Part shown: positions 26,282 to 34,856 of the stretch, piece by piece
Position numbering within the stretch: the first letter of the stretch is position 1
Layout of the letters: every line of letters starts with the position of its first letter
Assembly: GCF_020618475.1 (NCBI RefSeq)
Contig: NZ_CP085341.1
Coordinates: forward strand, 186,001 to 250,000
From: Haladaptatus halobius
GTDB lineage: Archaea > Halobacteriota > Halobacteria > Halobacteriales > Haladaptataceae
Reading direction: 5' to 3'
Length of the DNA: 64,000 nucleotides
Notes under the pieces: model-generated
What the model was told of the DNA's origin: nothing
The model's database searches: none
Seen by the model: the letters and a program-made list of their open reading frames with translations, nothing else
Translations under genes and position numbers: made by a program

Positions 26282-26502
26282 GCAGACGCTGATTCTGGTG
26301 GCCGAAAGTCATCGATATGATCGTAGTAGTAAGCGAACGCGCGGTGGACGTCACCCAGCGAGAGATCTGGGTACAGTTGCGTGATTTCGTCCGGGCTGTA
26401 GCCGCTATGTTCATACGCGTCAGCGATATCCTTCACGCGAATGCCCGTCCCCTCGATGGTCGGTGCCCCATCACTATGATCTGGGTCCTGAACGATGCTC
26501 AT
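26278..26502 (-). CDS. DUF433 antitoxin
   Basis: 74-residue DUF433 protein, an HTH-containing antitoxin family. Seen: PTIEGTGIRVKDIADAYEHSGYSPDEITQLYP and LSLGDVHRAFAYYYDH. It binds its PIN-like DUF5615 toxin and probably the operon promoter. The antitoxin is intact while the toxin directly downstream is broken, which is the expected order of decay, since loss of the toxin is harmless. Confidence 0.88.
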   Translation of the reverse strand: MSIVQDPDHSDGAPTIEGTGIRVKDIADAYEHSGYSPDEITQLYPDLSLGDVHRAFAYYYDHIDDFRPPESASA

Positions 26503-26625
26503 ATGTAAACAGAGACCCTGGACTCTCTAGAACATCCGGGTTGGTAATCACGTGGCTCTTTCTCGCTCGTCTACTCGGATGGTAACCGTCCACTCGTTCA
26601 CGGTTCTCCATGGCGCGATCCCGCC

Positions 26626-26879
26626 AAGATTACACTGTCGTAATTAACGCCCGAACGTGAAGCGTAATCACGACAGAAGTATTTTCCTGCCTTTTTCCAC
26701 CTCGCAAGCGCGGTAGGAAAAGTGGGAGTAATTACACTTCACAGTAGCCGACCGTTCGTTCCGCATCGAAGGGGGGCGCAATTTGCGCCCCCCTTGTCAT
26801 CTGTGGAGAATTCCTCCGTCACCGCTTCGGGGCAAGATTACGCCCCGCGTTCGAGGGATAATTACGACAGTGTAATCTT
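26626..26879. mobile_element. MITE-like element with 21-bp perfect inverted repeats
   Basis: Positions 26626-26646 and 26859-26879 are perfect inverted 21-bp copies (AAGATTACACTGTCGTAATTA and its complement), and similarity continues imperfectly ~10 bp inward. The 212-bp interior has no gene but holds further GATTAC/TAATTAC strings and a 27-bp G/C palindrome (26769-26795). Possible short direct repeats TCCCGC flank it. It lies between the DUF433 gene and a small gene. Likely a non-autonomous transposable element; a regulatory inverted repeat is the alternative. Confidence 0.6.
26769..26795. repeat. 27-bp GC palindrome
   Basis: AAGGGGGGCGCAA, one T, then TTGCGCCCCCCTT: a perfect 13-bp stem with almost no loop. 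In double-stranded DNA it is a strong cruciform candidate; as RNA the central bases would open to form the loop. It sits near the centre of the MITE-like element. Confidence 0.75.
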
Positions 26880-26883
26880 CCCG

Positions 26884-27048
26884 CTACTCGTCACCTCCTT
26901 GTTCTCGCTGTTTCGATCGCCAGTATTCGATCATAGTCGGGGAGGGTGTTCGACCACTCCCTGATTTCCCGAGTGTTAATGTTGCGTGGTCTTGTTGAAA
27001 CGGGTCGGTTGTGAGCGGATTGTCTCGGTTAGCAGTGGATTCTGGCAT
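26884..27048 (-). CDS. Small hypothetical protein
   Basis: 54 residues from MPESTANRDN; the start was chosen because GGAGGAG lies 7-13 bases upstream (an upstream ATG at 27078 lacks this). Rich in Gly, Ser, Gln and Glu with a C-terminal TMIEYWRSKQREQGGDE. No known family. A Shine-Dalgarno sequence and open frame support it as real, but nothing indicates function. Confidence 0.5.
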   Translation of the reverse strand: MPESTANRDNPLTTDPFQQDHATLTLGKSGSGRTPSPTMIEYWRSKQREQGGDE

Positions 27049-27222
27049 GGTCTTCTCCTCCTGTTTTGTACAACTCATTCCACCAACTTAAAATTATCTA
27101 ACCATTGACCACATACTGTAAAAGCACATGGCTCCGACGTATTCAAAAATATAATATTAATATCTATTTACTGTTCGATTGATGGGTGGAGAAGGGACAA
27201 ACGAGTCTCTTCACAGGATGGG

Positions 27223-27561
27223 CTACCCGTCACGGTTGCACTTCTGAATATGCTGGGGCAACTGGTTCGCTGGAATCGCCTCGTGACACATCGGACAGAG
27301 GCGCGTCCGTTGCGCTCCTCTATGCTGTGTACGGCAGTTTTGACAGACTCGATCAACCAGCGATTGGGCTTCTGACGCGGATATCTGACGAAATGCGCCC
27401 TCGCTGGCACAGAGTGGCGATTCATCCTCGCCAATCAGGTGACAGACAGGGTCAGCCGGTGGGAGAGTAACCGGCACGATGACGTTGTCTGTACCAGCAG
27501 GCAAATCAAGGCTGTCCGGTGTTTGTCCACGAACAGCCTGTTTGTGACGATCCCCACTCAT
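27223..27561 (-). CDS. Small zinc-finger protein
   Basis: 112 residues. The C-terminal part holds cysteine pairs: VCQNCRTQHRG and RLCPMCHEAI, then QHIQKCNRD, i.e. a treble-clef or zinc-ribbon site of Cys/His. An N-terminal ~40 residues look disordered, and CHLIGEDESPLC in the middle is a further pair. Common in haloarchaeal mobile DNA as small proteins of unknown function; may bind nucleic acid or a protein partner. AGAGGTG precedes the ATG. Confidence 0.7.
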   Translation of the reverse strand: MSGDRHKQAVRGQTPDSLDLPAGTDNVIVPVTLPPADPVCHLIGEDESPLCASEGAFRQISASEAQSLVDRVCQNCRTQHRGAQRTRLCPMCHEAIPANQLPQHIQKCNRDG

Positions 27562-28324
27562 CGTTCACCTCTTTCCATGTCTGTCCTAAAATATCTTTCA
27601 CGCACGATCTCAATCGAATGCAAGTGACGCTTCCCCCTTTCGGTGACAGTGGTACTAGAATCACGGAGGAACTGTTTGGTGGGGATTACTGCGAAAAAGT
27701 GTGGGCGGTCCCTCGGAAACCCCGCCATTCTGGCGAGTTTTAATAACTCTCTCATGGAAAGTTATTAGGATGCTCTCTTATTAGTCTATTTCACAGAATA
27801 AACTAAATCAAAACCTTTTTATCTCTATTCCACTAATAACATCCGTAGCAGCGAATGCGAAGCAACGGACGGACGTGTCCGTCCGTAGCAGCGTCCTTGG
27901 TCGCTGCTCTCCCCGTTTTCCCGATCTGCGCCCCACAGCGCTGCTACCGCAGACAATCGACCGCCTTCATACTTTTCTCTCCGTCTCCCCACCGAGATTG
28001 TTTCTCGTGATTGTAGTACCACTCCGTTAATTAGCGTTCTAATCGCATGACGTGACCGGGTTCTTCCTGACTGGCTCTCCCTCTCCCTCACCAAAGTAGT
28101 ACTACTCTCCGACCAAGATCGAGCGATATCCACCAACTACACTTGTCACTGCACTTCGACCGTTGCGCTCGTGACGGTTCGGCTCAATTTTCTTCGTCAA
28201 TCGGCTGGCTCGACGGACTCAGTGCCGATAGTTGGGGCTGTTTCGGCGTGTAACCCTGTGTGATCGAAGTGAAAAGGAAAGCTACCGCTACGGACTGAAC
28301 GGGCGTGCGTCGGTGCTGAGCGGC
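27562..28324. other. 760-bp gap with hairpin
   Basis: No gene recognised. ACGGACGG/CCGTCCGT (27865-27889 region) forms a hairpin, next to repeated GTAGCAGCG strings at about 27845 and 27887. The tract CCTTTTTATC at 27815 could terminate minus-strand transcription. Confidence 0.4.
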
Positions 28325-29446
28325 CTATCGTAGCTTGTCTATGCTACTCGGGGCGTGATGCTCTTCGACGCGAGTGCGATGGTAGCCTCTGACGTTGCTC
28401 TCGTACTGGTCATAGGCGCGCTTGGCGAGCAGGAGCAGGTGATGACATTCGTCTTTGGCTTCTTCCGCTAGCGCAAGATCGAGCGGGTTCAACTCTGTCG
28501 CGTTCAAATCGAGTGCGACCTGCCGAACGATCATAGCTTGTTTTAAAAACGTGCTAAGGTCTCTATGCCACTCTTGCTCGGATTTTTGCGTGCCGGTTGC
28601 CTCTTGCCACTCCGCATGCGAGAAGATCGCGGGCACGTTCTTCACCAGCGACGCAAGCGGTGCGCCCATGATTCGCTCGACGGAATCTGCGCTGTCAAGC
28701 TGCTCGTCCAGAATCCCCTTGACCGAACTCACGTAGTGGGCTTTCGAGACAAAGTAGACATCTTTGTCTGGGTCGGGATGTTGCCAGAAGTGTGACCGAA
28801 CGAGGTCGCCGTACGTTTCTCGGATGTGTTGCTCGCCGCGTTTGGTATCGAACCGCGTGGTGAGATGGAGACAGTGCGTTTCCACAAGCTCGTCTAGGAC
28901 GGCTTCCGGTATCATTCCGCTCGTGGTTTTTGCCCGTGCCATCCCGGCAAGGATGCGAGAGGCGATTTTGTGGTTCTGCCGGAGGGTCGTTTCACCAACG
29001 CGACTCGGATGTACTTCGAACTCGTCACCCCAATAGCCACCGTCAACAAGATCGCCAGCAGCGTCTCGAAGGGTTTCGTAGCTACACTCCGCTCCCTCGC
29101 TTGCGAGTTGGTCCGGTGTGATCGGGGCCGAATAGTGAGCGGGATCGCGGTCGGTCGGGTCGTGGGCGTCCTCCTCGTCAAGCTCGAGGTCGTCCACCGA
29201 AAGGTCGCCCTGTGCAAGCGCGTGCAGATCGTCCTCGGAAACACGACCTTCTCTGATGTGTTCCGGGTCGAGATCGGGATAGAGATCAGCGTAGAGCCGA
29301 TCAATAGCTTCACGGTTAACTGCGGACAACGAACAGCCTAACCCTGCGCTGATCGCCTCACGTTCCGTCTTGTCGCGTTCGTCGCCGTAGTATTTCATTT
29401 GATGCTCTTTATTCCCGCTGCTCGTGCTCGTCGCTGCCTCACTCAT
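28325..29446 (-). CDS. Unknown protein, 373 aa
   Basis: Acidic 373-residue protein I do not recognise. The N-terminal third has repeated Asp/Glu-rich stretches (LSVDDLELDEEDAHDPTDRD), then a helical middle with an HTH-like pattern (SYETLRDAAGDLVDGGYWG, VGETTLRQNHKIASRILAGM) and a C-terminal helical region (NPLDLALAEEAKDECHHLLLLAKRAYDQYESN). No membrane segment. Its ATG overlaps the upstream zinc-protein gene by 8 bp, so the two form one operon. It could be a DNA-binding plasmid-maintenance protein, but that is a guess from context. Confidence 0.7.
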   Translation of the reverse strand: MSEAATSTSSGNKEHQMKYYGDERDKTEREAISAGLGCSLSAVNREAIDRLYADLYPDLDPEHIREGRVSEDDLHALAQGDLSVDDLELDEEDAHDPTDRDPAHYSAPITPDQLASEGAECSYETLRDAAGDLVDGGYWGDEFEVHPSRVGETTLRQNHKIASRILAGMARAKTTSGMIPEAVLDELVETHCLHLTTRFDTKRGEQHIRETYGDLVRSHFWQHPDPDKDVYFVSKAHYVSSVKGILDEQLDSADSVERIMGAPLASLVKNVPAIFSHAEWQEATGTQKSEQEWHRDLSTFLKQAMIVRQVALDLNATELNPLDLALAEEAKDECHHLLLLAKRAYDQYESNVRGYHRTRVEEHHAPSSIDKLR

Positions 29447-29858
29447 ACAAAATCACCTCTACATTCGACTGCGCAAGTGCGCGTGATGGTCGCGTGCCGC
29501 ATGCTCTCATTTTTTCCTTGCGAACGTCAATCGATTCACAGTTTCCACAGGCGGTGTATCCTTCCCTGACAGCCTCTGCTAGTGTAACTTTCGTTCCACA
29601 GGTGTTCGGACAGGCACAGATTTGTTCGTATTGTATTCCGTGATAGCAACTGCCGTGTTCGCTGGCGAAGACGGTCTGTGTGTAGTCGACATCGTCTCTG
29701 AAGTTGTTACACCGAGCGATCTCTGGCGGTACTTCGTCCGTTTCTCCTGGTTCTGATTCATCGAGGTTCTCACAGGCGGAACCCTCAAGAAACTCGGCGA
29801 GCGATACTTGCACTGACGCCATGTCGCTGGCGTCTCGGTTGGTTGCTTGAATTGACAT
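29439..29858 (-). CDS. Cysteine-rich zinc-binding protein, unknown
   Basis: 139 residues with several metal-site cysteines: HGIQYEQICACPNTCGTKVT, then YTACGNCESIDV and MRACGTRPS. Probably one or two zinc ribbons, so a DNA- or protein-binding role is plausible. N-terminal ~50 residues are acidic. It overlaps the following 373-aa gene by 8 bp. No known family. Confidence 0.65.
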   Translation of the reverse strand: MSIQATNRDASDMASVQVSLAEFLEGSACENLDESEPGETDEVPPEIARCNNFRDDVDYTQTVFASEHGSCYHGIQYEQICACPNTCGTKVTLAEAVREGYTACGNCESIDVRKEKMRACGTRPSRALAQSNVEVILYE

Positions 29859-30219
29859 CGTTCAAGTGTCAGGAAGTGACAACCAGCGAGCAACGAACGA
29901 TAATAGCGTGTGATAGCATTGCACCACCCGACGGACCCTCAGACACTTTGTCGGGAAGTGCGAACGTTCACACGCACTTTTACGGTGCTCGCAGTTTGCC
30001 CGGAAAGTCTTGTCAGACCTTTGCTCCCGGGTGATCTCCATTATCAGGAGACCGGTCCAATGAGCAGAGGTACTCATCTAGTATCCATATTTCCGTGTTG
30101 TATGATAAACTTTCGGGTCGTATTCGAATATTGGATCAAAAATCCCCAATATTCATGTTGAAGCGGGTGGTATTGTCCTCATATCCCTGTGGCAAATCAT
30201 TGGGATAATATCGCTCAGA
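29859..30219. other. Gap between divergent units
   Basis: About 360 bases holding the promoters of two divergent operons. The ATATTGGATCAAAAATCCCCAATAT region near 30127-30152 is an imperfect inverted repeat (ATATTGGAT / ATCCCAATAT-like) and could be an operator for the 30220 gene. Confidence 0.4.
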
Positions 30220-31338
30220 ATGTCCAACGCAATTGAAGGAGATTACCCCACAGATGTGCTCGTTATTGCTGCGAGAATTCTACGAGCAATATCTCCTGAA
30301 ACCCTAGGCTCAATACTGCTGGTCTATAGCGGTACCACAGACTCTCAAAAAGAGATTGCAGACACTATTCATCGTGACCAATCAACCGTTTCATCATATT
30401 TTCAGACCCTGTCGTTAGAAAAATCCCCCGTGTCCCTGGTCGTGAAGCCTGGTCTTCACCACACTGTTACCAGCACGGGAGAGGAGGTTATTAGCCTCAT
30501 TGACGACATGATCCGCAATCTTGGTGAGGAGATAGATTCGATTGACTGGGGATCGGAGAGCGATAAAGAACGGATTGGGGAACTCCTATCTCCATTATAT
30601 GAATCACGGAGCGATACCCCATTTTTCTTACTGAACTCTCTGGGCAATCGTAGTGATCTGGCCCACATCGATGATACACCATCCCCTGTTTGGCTCGATG
30701 AAGTCGTACATGATGTTGAAATGCGGCTCCAAGATATCGGTGAGGAGACATCTAAGAAACAGATTCGGCAGGTTGCTGACCGCTTCGTTGAAAGTGGCGC
30801 GGTTTCGTTCGATAAAACCCACGATCAACTCACGTTGACTGAGAAAGGGAAGGAACATGCCTATCTGCTTGATCAACTCGCAGAATTCGTTAATGGACAG
30901 GTTAAGAGTGACGTGGGGAATGGGAAATATACAGTCGGATCAACTGAGACAGAAGCGACGGTGGGTGATCAAGACGCTTTTGCTGGTGAGACTACATCCA
31001 ATGATTCCACTCATCAGATGACCATGCCAGGTAGCAGTGCCCAACAACTTCTCTCACAGCAGTCTCAGGAAATCCAGCAACTGTCTCCCGATCTGAACCT
31101 AGGAAATGCAACCGTCATGACTGTGTACTGTTTGCGTTTGAGCGACGAGTCGGCCGGTGAATCAACTCCCATCTTGCCGCTTACAGAGATGACTGTTGGA
31201 GACCTGGTTGAAAAAGGGAATCAGATTGCTCAAAAGTACGGCAAGGATGCTGAGTTAGTTCCTTACCGAATGGTGCGGGTGAACGAGGAATTGTACCCGT
31301 TGACTCCAATTGAATCACATTCTGACGATTCTTCTTAA
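30220..31338 (+). CDS. Double winged-helix protein, unknown
   Basis: 372 residues. Residues ~25-85 form a winged helix (VYSGTTDSQKEIADTIHRDQSTVSSYFQTLSLEK), and a second occupies ~160-225 (TSKKQIRQVADRFVESGAVSFDKTHDQLTLTEKGKEHAYL). A disordered Ser/Gln linker (~240-290) leads to a C-terminal ~75-residue domain (VYCLRLSDES...PLTEMTVGDLVEKG then AELVPYRMVRVNEELYPL). So a probable DNA-binding regulator of unknown family. It is convergent with the unknown 499-aa gene, 17 bp between stops. Confidence 0.72.
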   Translation: MSNAIEGDYPTDVLVIAARILRAISPETLGSILLVYSGTTDSQKEIADTIHRDQSTVSSYFQTLSLEKSPVSLVVKPGLHHTVTSTGEEVISLIDDMIRNLGEEIDSIDWGSESDKERIGELLSPLYESRSDTPFFLLNSLGNRSDLAHIDDTPSPVWLDEVVHDVEMRLQDIGEETSKKQIRQVADRFVESGAVSFDKTHDQLTLTEKGKEHAYLLDQLAEFVNGQVKSDVGNGKYTVGSTETEATVGDQDAFAGETTSNDSTHQMTMPGSSAQQLLSQQSQEIQQLSPDLNLGNATVMTVYCLRLSDESAGESTPILPLTEMTVGDLVEKGNQIAQKYGKDAELVPYRMVRVNEELYPLTPIESHSDDSS

Positions 31339-31355
31339 CAAGAGTATAGTGGATG

Positions 31356-32855
31356 TTACCGTTGTCTATCGGGATCGAGGTACCAGTCGGGGTTGTCATC
31401 CCATCCTTCTTTCCGTCGCCGAAAGGCCATAAGCTCTTCTTCGTCTAATTCTGGAGTTCTGAATCTGTTGATCAAATTTTCACATTGTTGGTACATATAT
31501 TCGTCGCCCCCACGAATAGATGGGTCAGCCATGACACTATAGCCAATCAATGCGCCCGCTCTTGAGATCCCGTCTCGTTTCACTAGTCTTTCAAGCTCTG
31601 GAGAATATTCTGAGAGATTCACTGCGTGAGTTGTGAGATTCACAAGATTCTTTTGTTGTGATTTACTGGGTGATCCTGGTATGTGCTCACTTTCCGCGAG
31701 CCATTCGGCCGCATGTTCAACATTCATGGATGGGTTATGTTCTGTCCGTTGTTTGAGTGCATCAACTACGTAGGACCCTTCGTCAACAAGAGTATCCATG
31801 TTTAGCCCATGATGTAACTGGGATTTGATCGTCCTTAATTTAAATAATTCGTGAGATTGGGGGATAGCGAGTGTAGGGGCAAGATAGGCCCATTCGTTAT
31901 GTTCTGTTCCTGTGATTTCTGCTGCGATCTCCCCGATAATGTCGAGAGCTTCGCGGGTGTGTCCAAGTTTATCGGGCTCGAGCTCTAGGAGGTGGTTAGA
32001 CAACGCACCATCATACTGGCCTTTTTTCGCGTTCAGAATCTCCCTAATGATCGCGGACTCGCCTTGTCCGATGATTCGCTTAACATCGAGATTCAGTGCC
32101 TTATCGGCGTACTGACGGACGTGGAGTGCAGCGAGGTACTGGGCGAATACTCGTTTATTCCATTCACTGGGTTCCCCGCCCCCTCGCTTTAACTTGTGCC
32201 ATCGTGCTTTGTCGAGCTGTCGAGCGTTACCGAACGACCCAGGGTCCTCGCCGAGCTGGGCACGAAACGACGCCTGGTAGTCCCCCCGAGAGAAATCGAG
32301 CCAGCCCTTCGCTCCTTGCTTAGCAGCACGAGTATGGGCGTTATCGGAAGCTCTCTTGAGGATTGTCTGGGCTTGACGAAGGTTTCTCTGTTGTGTTGAT
32401 TTTTGATAAAATTGAGCGTAGTTGATGGGTCGAATCACCCCTCGTTGAGTGAGGAGAGTGTAGCTCAGGGCAAGGTTCCGAATCCATTGGCTACTGTTTT
32501 CCTTTAATGCCCACCCCCAAATGCGGTTGTAATCGTGTCTGTCCATGAGGATGACGGGTGGTGGTCCGGTAACGTAGTTCACAATATATGGTAGATTAGC
32601 AAGGAATGGCCCAGAAGCTATCCCAGGAAGCGCCACGAAGGCAGGTCGTTGCTTTGAGGAGGTGGAGGTATTAGACGGTGACCGGTTGGTCATATTTTGT
32701 GTGTTTGTATCGTACTGAGTGGACATATTTTTACTTTGCTCATTCGAGGACAGTCCACTCAGGCCGTGAGTTATTAGTCCTGCTATTGATGCTAAAATAT
32801 GGCGACGAGAAGAATCAGGGCTCTTCTTTTTATCATTTACTCTTCCACCACCCAT
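31356..32855 (-). CDS. Unknown protein with Tat-like N-terminus, 499 aa
   Basis: 499 residues, no family recognised. The N-terminus SRRHILASIAGLITHGLSG resembles a twin-arginine signal (RR, short hydrophobic stretch), but the following region is Asn/Ser/Thr-rich without a clear cleavage site, so export is uncertain. Another hydrophobic stretch (AFVALPGIASGPFLANLPYIV, shortened here to its core) is at ~72-92. The rest is helical and mixed charged, e.g. AKQGAKGWLDFSRGDYQ and HLLELEPDKLGHTREALD. It is less acidic and more Lys/Asn-rich than its neighbours, suggesting transfer. It is convergent with the double-wHTH gene. Confidence 0.68.
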   Translation of the reverse strand: MGGGRVNDKKKSPDSSRRHILASIAGLITHGLSGLSSNEQSKNMSTQYDTNTQNMTNRSPSNTSTSSKQRPAFVALPGIASGPFLANLPYIVNYVTGPPPVILMDRHDYNRIWGWALKENSSQWIRNLALSYTLLTQRGVIRPINYAQFYQKSTQQRNLRQAQTILKRASDNAHTRAAKQGAKGWLDFSRGDYQASFRAQLGEDPGSFGNARQLDKARWHKLKRGGGEPSEWNKRVFAQYLAALHVRQYADKALNLDVKRIIGQGESAIIREILNAKKGQYDGALSNHLLELEPDKLGHTREALDIIGEIAAEITGTEHNEWAYLAPTLAIPQSHELFKLRTIKSQLHHGLNMDTLVDEGSYVVDALKQRTEHNPSMNVEHAAEWLAESEHIPGSPSKSQQKNLVNLTTHAVNLSEYSPELERLVKRDGISRAGALIGYSVMADPSIRGGDEYMYQQCENLINRFRTPELDEEELMAFRRRKEGWDDNPDWYLDPDRQR

Positions 32856-32942
32856 TCTTTGGGGATATATGCTCCAATTGTATAGTTCTATGGTATTCCT
32901 GTCTGGAGCCCTGCTATCTAATAATGCGAGTTACTAAGTTCA

Positions 32943-33764
32943 AAATGTTTCATCTATTCTACTTATGACATCGAAATTCATTAAATCTGATATCTGTCCT
33001 CCATCGATCGTGATCGATGCACCATTAATATAGCTTGCTTTAGGTGAAGCGAGAAAGGCAACGACGTTCGCAACTTCTTCTGGTTGGCAGACACGTCCAA
33101 GGGGAAAGCTATGGAGTATCTGTTCTGTCACCTGTTCCGGCGTTACATCGTAAGTGCTGGCGATATTGTTGATGATACTGTCCCAGCGGTCCGTTTTAAC
33201 CGGGCCTGGATTGACTGCATTCACTCGAACGCCTCGGTACCCGTAGGATTTTGCGAGCGCCTTGGTAACGTTAATGTCTGCGGCGTTCGTCGCTGCCGAC
33301 GTGAGCATATTCGGTTGGGGGTGAATGCCTGCAGTCCCGACGATATTAACAACGACACCGCCTTCGTCGACAAGGTAGGGCATTGCTTCTGTCGTGCATC
33401 GTATTTGGCCCATCAGCTTTAGATCCAGACTCTTATACCAGTCGTTTTCATCAAGAGATTCGAGACCTCCACCTGGGGCACTTCCAGCGTTGTTTACGAG
33501 CACATCGATTCCACCAAGGCGGTCAGCGGCTGTCTCAACAAAGGCTTGGGTTTGTGCCCGATCCGTCAGATCTGCTGGAATTGCTGCACACTCAACGCCG
33601 TGTTTGGATTCAATTTCAGTTGCTGCATCCTCAAGGGGACCTTCTGTCCGGGCGCAGATGGCTATATTCGCACCCTCAGCCGCCAGTTGATTAGCAGTCG
33701 CGTATCCGATTCCTTTACTCGCGCCGGTGACAAGTGCCGTCGTTCCTGTGAGTTCAAGCTCCAT
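32943..33764 (-). CDS. SDR-family protein lacking catalytic Tyr and Lys
   Basis: 274-residue Rossmann-fold protein of the short-chain dehydrogenase/reductase family. The NAD(P) motif TGASKGIG (residues 13-20) and the NNAG (91-94) are intact. Where the YxxxK active site should be, the sequence has SAATNAADINVTKALA: lining up VTKALA with the usual LT+ALA puts Ser156 and Asn160 at the Tyr and Lys positions. It is thus a divergent SDR (such variants exist in bacteria) that may bind cofactor without classic dehydrogenase chemistry. It ends in an unusual C-terminus (ISDLMNFDVISRIDETF). No operon partner. The last codons and stop are read from 32940-32945. Confidence 0.85.
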
Positions 33765-34193
33765 CGTTTTCTCCCAAATCCTCCATTACTAAAAAGGAAC
33801 GGTACGAGCACATCAACAAAGCATCACCAGATGAATGGAGAAAGTTCTAAGCCTTTATCGCTCCCTGATCGCTCTTGTTGCTGATGCAGTAAAATTAATA
33901 GTTGCCATCGTTCCAGCGGCATAATGTGTCAAAATCCTCTCCTCCCGCTTGTTCATGATACTTTGCAGCGTTCCGACCGGGAGTGGATCCCAAGGGGTCC
34001 CTACGGTAGTAGCCCGTAGGCGGGAGAGAACGAATGCGGCCGGGCCAGAACTCCCCGGCCTTACCGCCACCGCCAAAGAAACCCTGGCCGAGCGCATGAC
34101 ACCCTCTCGACGGTGTGAACTCCGTGTACGGGCGTAGGTGCCCCCGGGACAACCATCCCCCAGGCGCACTTAGGGGTAGAAAAGCCAGCCTAC
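33765..34193. other. GC-rich structured intergenic region
   Basis: Between 33890 and 34150 GC content rises well above neighbours and hairpins appear: CCTACGG/CCGTAGG at 34000-34020 and GGCCGGG/CCCGGCC at 34038-34060. Both strands have open frames (e.g. 33949-34137 plus strand), but none matches a family I know. It may be the end of a lost insertion sequence or a structured RNA. Confidence 0.4.
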
Positions 34194-34508
34194 TCAGTCC
34201 ACATTCTCGCCATCACCCAGACACACCCCAAGCCACGTGATATGTGTTGCAAGTACATCGTGGGCCGTCTCGGTGACTTCGTACTCGTTCGTCCGTCGAT
34301 CTCGCTGACTCTTTTTGAGAAAGCCACTTTCAACGAGCGTATCGAGATTCGGATACAGTTGGCCGTGATTGATATCGTCATCATACAAGTCTTCTAGCTC
34401 TCGTTTGATCGCAAGCCCGTACAGTGGCCCATCTCGGGCGAGCACAGCGAGTGCATCCCGCTGAAAGCCCGAGAGAGTAGTGATCGGCGGAACTGCTTCA
34501 GCGCTCAT
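34194..34508 (-). CDS. PadR-family (PhiH1-repressor-like) regulator
   Basis: 104-residue winged-helix repressor: LSGFQRDALAVLARDGPLYGLAIKRELEDLYD, INHGQLYPNLDTLVESGFLKKSQ, RRTNEYEVTETAHDVL. Paralogous to 24653-24970. The ATG lies inside the upstream wHTH gene (overlap 34498-34508), so the two are cotranscribed and probably act together as a regulator pair, divergent from the SWIM operon at 34944. Confidence 0.88.
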   Translation of the reverse strand: MSAEAVPPITTLSGFQRDALAVLARDGPLYGLAIKRELEDLYDDDINHGQLYPNLDTLVESGFLKKSQRDRRTNEYEVTETAHDVLATHITWLGVCLGDGENVD

Positions 34509-34776
34509 CGCGATCCTCCTCTGGAAGCCACCAGATCACGACACGAGGACTGAGCTTCCCACGTTCGAGATCACCCTGTTCGTGGAGTTGTGTAAGGCGT
34601 TGGTGGGTTGGAGAGCGAGAGATATCAAATGTGTCTGCAACCCAGCGAGCGGTCACCGCGGGGAATTCTGCGTCGCGTATTGCCTGGAGTATTTCGTCGT
34701 CACTTGCATCTTCCGCGAATTGTCCTTGATCGTCACGCTGCCTCGCTTTTTCATCGTCCGTCATAGATGATATCAT
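34498..34776 (-). CDS. Small winged-helix protein
   Basis: 92 residues with an HTH (DDEILQAIRDAEFPAVTARWVADTFDISRSPTHQRLTQL, shown in the middle) and a wing (HEQGDLERGKLSPRVVIWWLP). The N-terminal ~25 residues are charged. It resembles small haloarchaeal PadR/MarR partner regulators. Its 3' end overlaps the PadR gene. The 167-bp divergent region to the SWIM gene holds the direct repeat AGGATGTSGTAA, a possible binding site for one of these proteins. Confidence 0.78.
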   Translation of the reverse strand: MISSMTDDEKARQRDDQGQFAEDASDDEILQAIRDAEFPAVTARWVADTFDISRSPTHQRLTQLHEQGDLERGKLSPRVVIWWLPEEDRDER

Positions 34777-34808
34777 GACCCCCGTTTACTTAAATCCACA
34801 TCATACAA

Positions 34809-34854
34809 AGGATGTCGTAACCTTTATTACCATAGCACATATAGGATGTGGTAA
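34809..34854 (+). promoter_or_regulatory. Direct repeat in divergent promoter region
   Basis: AGGATGTCGTAA at 34809-34820 and AGGATGTGGTAA at 34843-34854, 34 bp apart, eleven of twelve bases equal. They lie between the divergent regulator operon and SWIM operon, a likely operator for the wHTH/PadR pair. Confidence 0.5.
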
Positions 34855-34856
34855 GG

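Noticed and set aside
26626..26879. CRISPR-like interpretation of the GATTAC repeats
   Set aside because: Repeats are not regularly spaced and there are no spacers or cas genes.
33949..34137. Plus-strand frame in the GC-rich island that might be a transposase (TnpB) C-terminus
   Set aside because: No zinc finger or RuvC motif can be seen; not enough to call.
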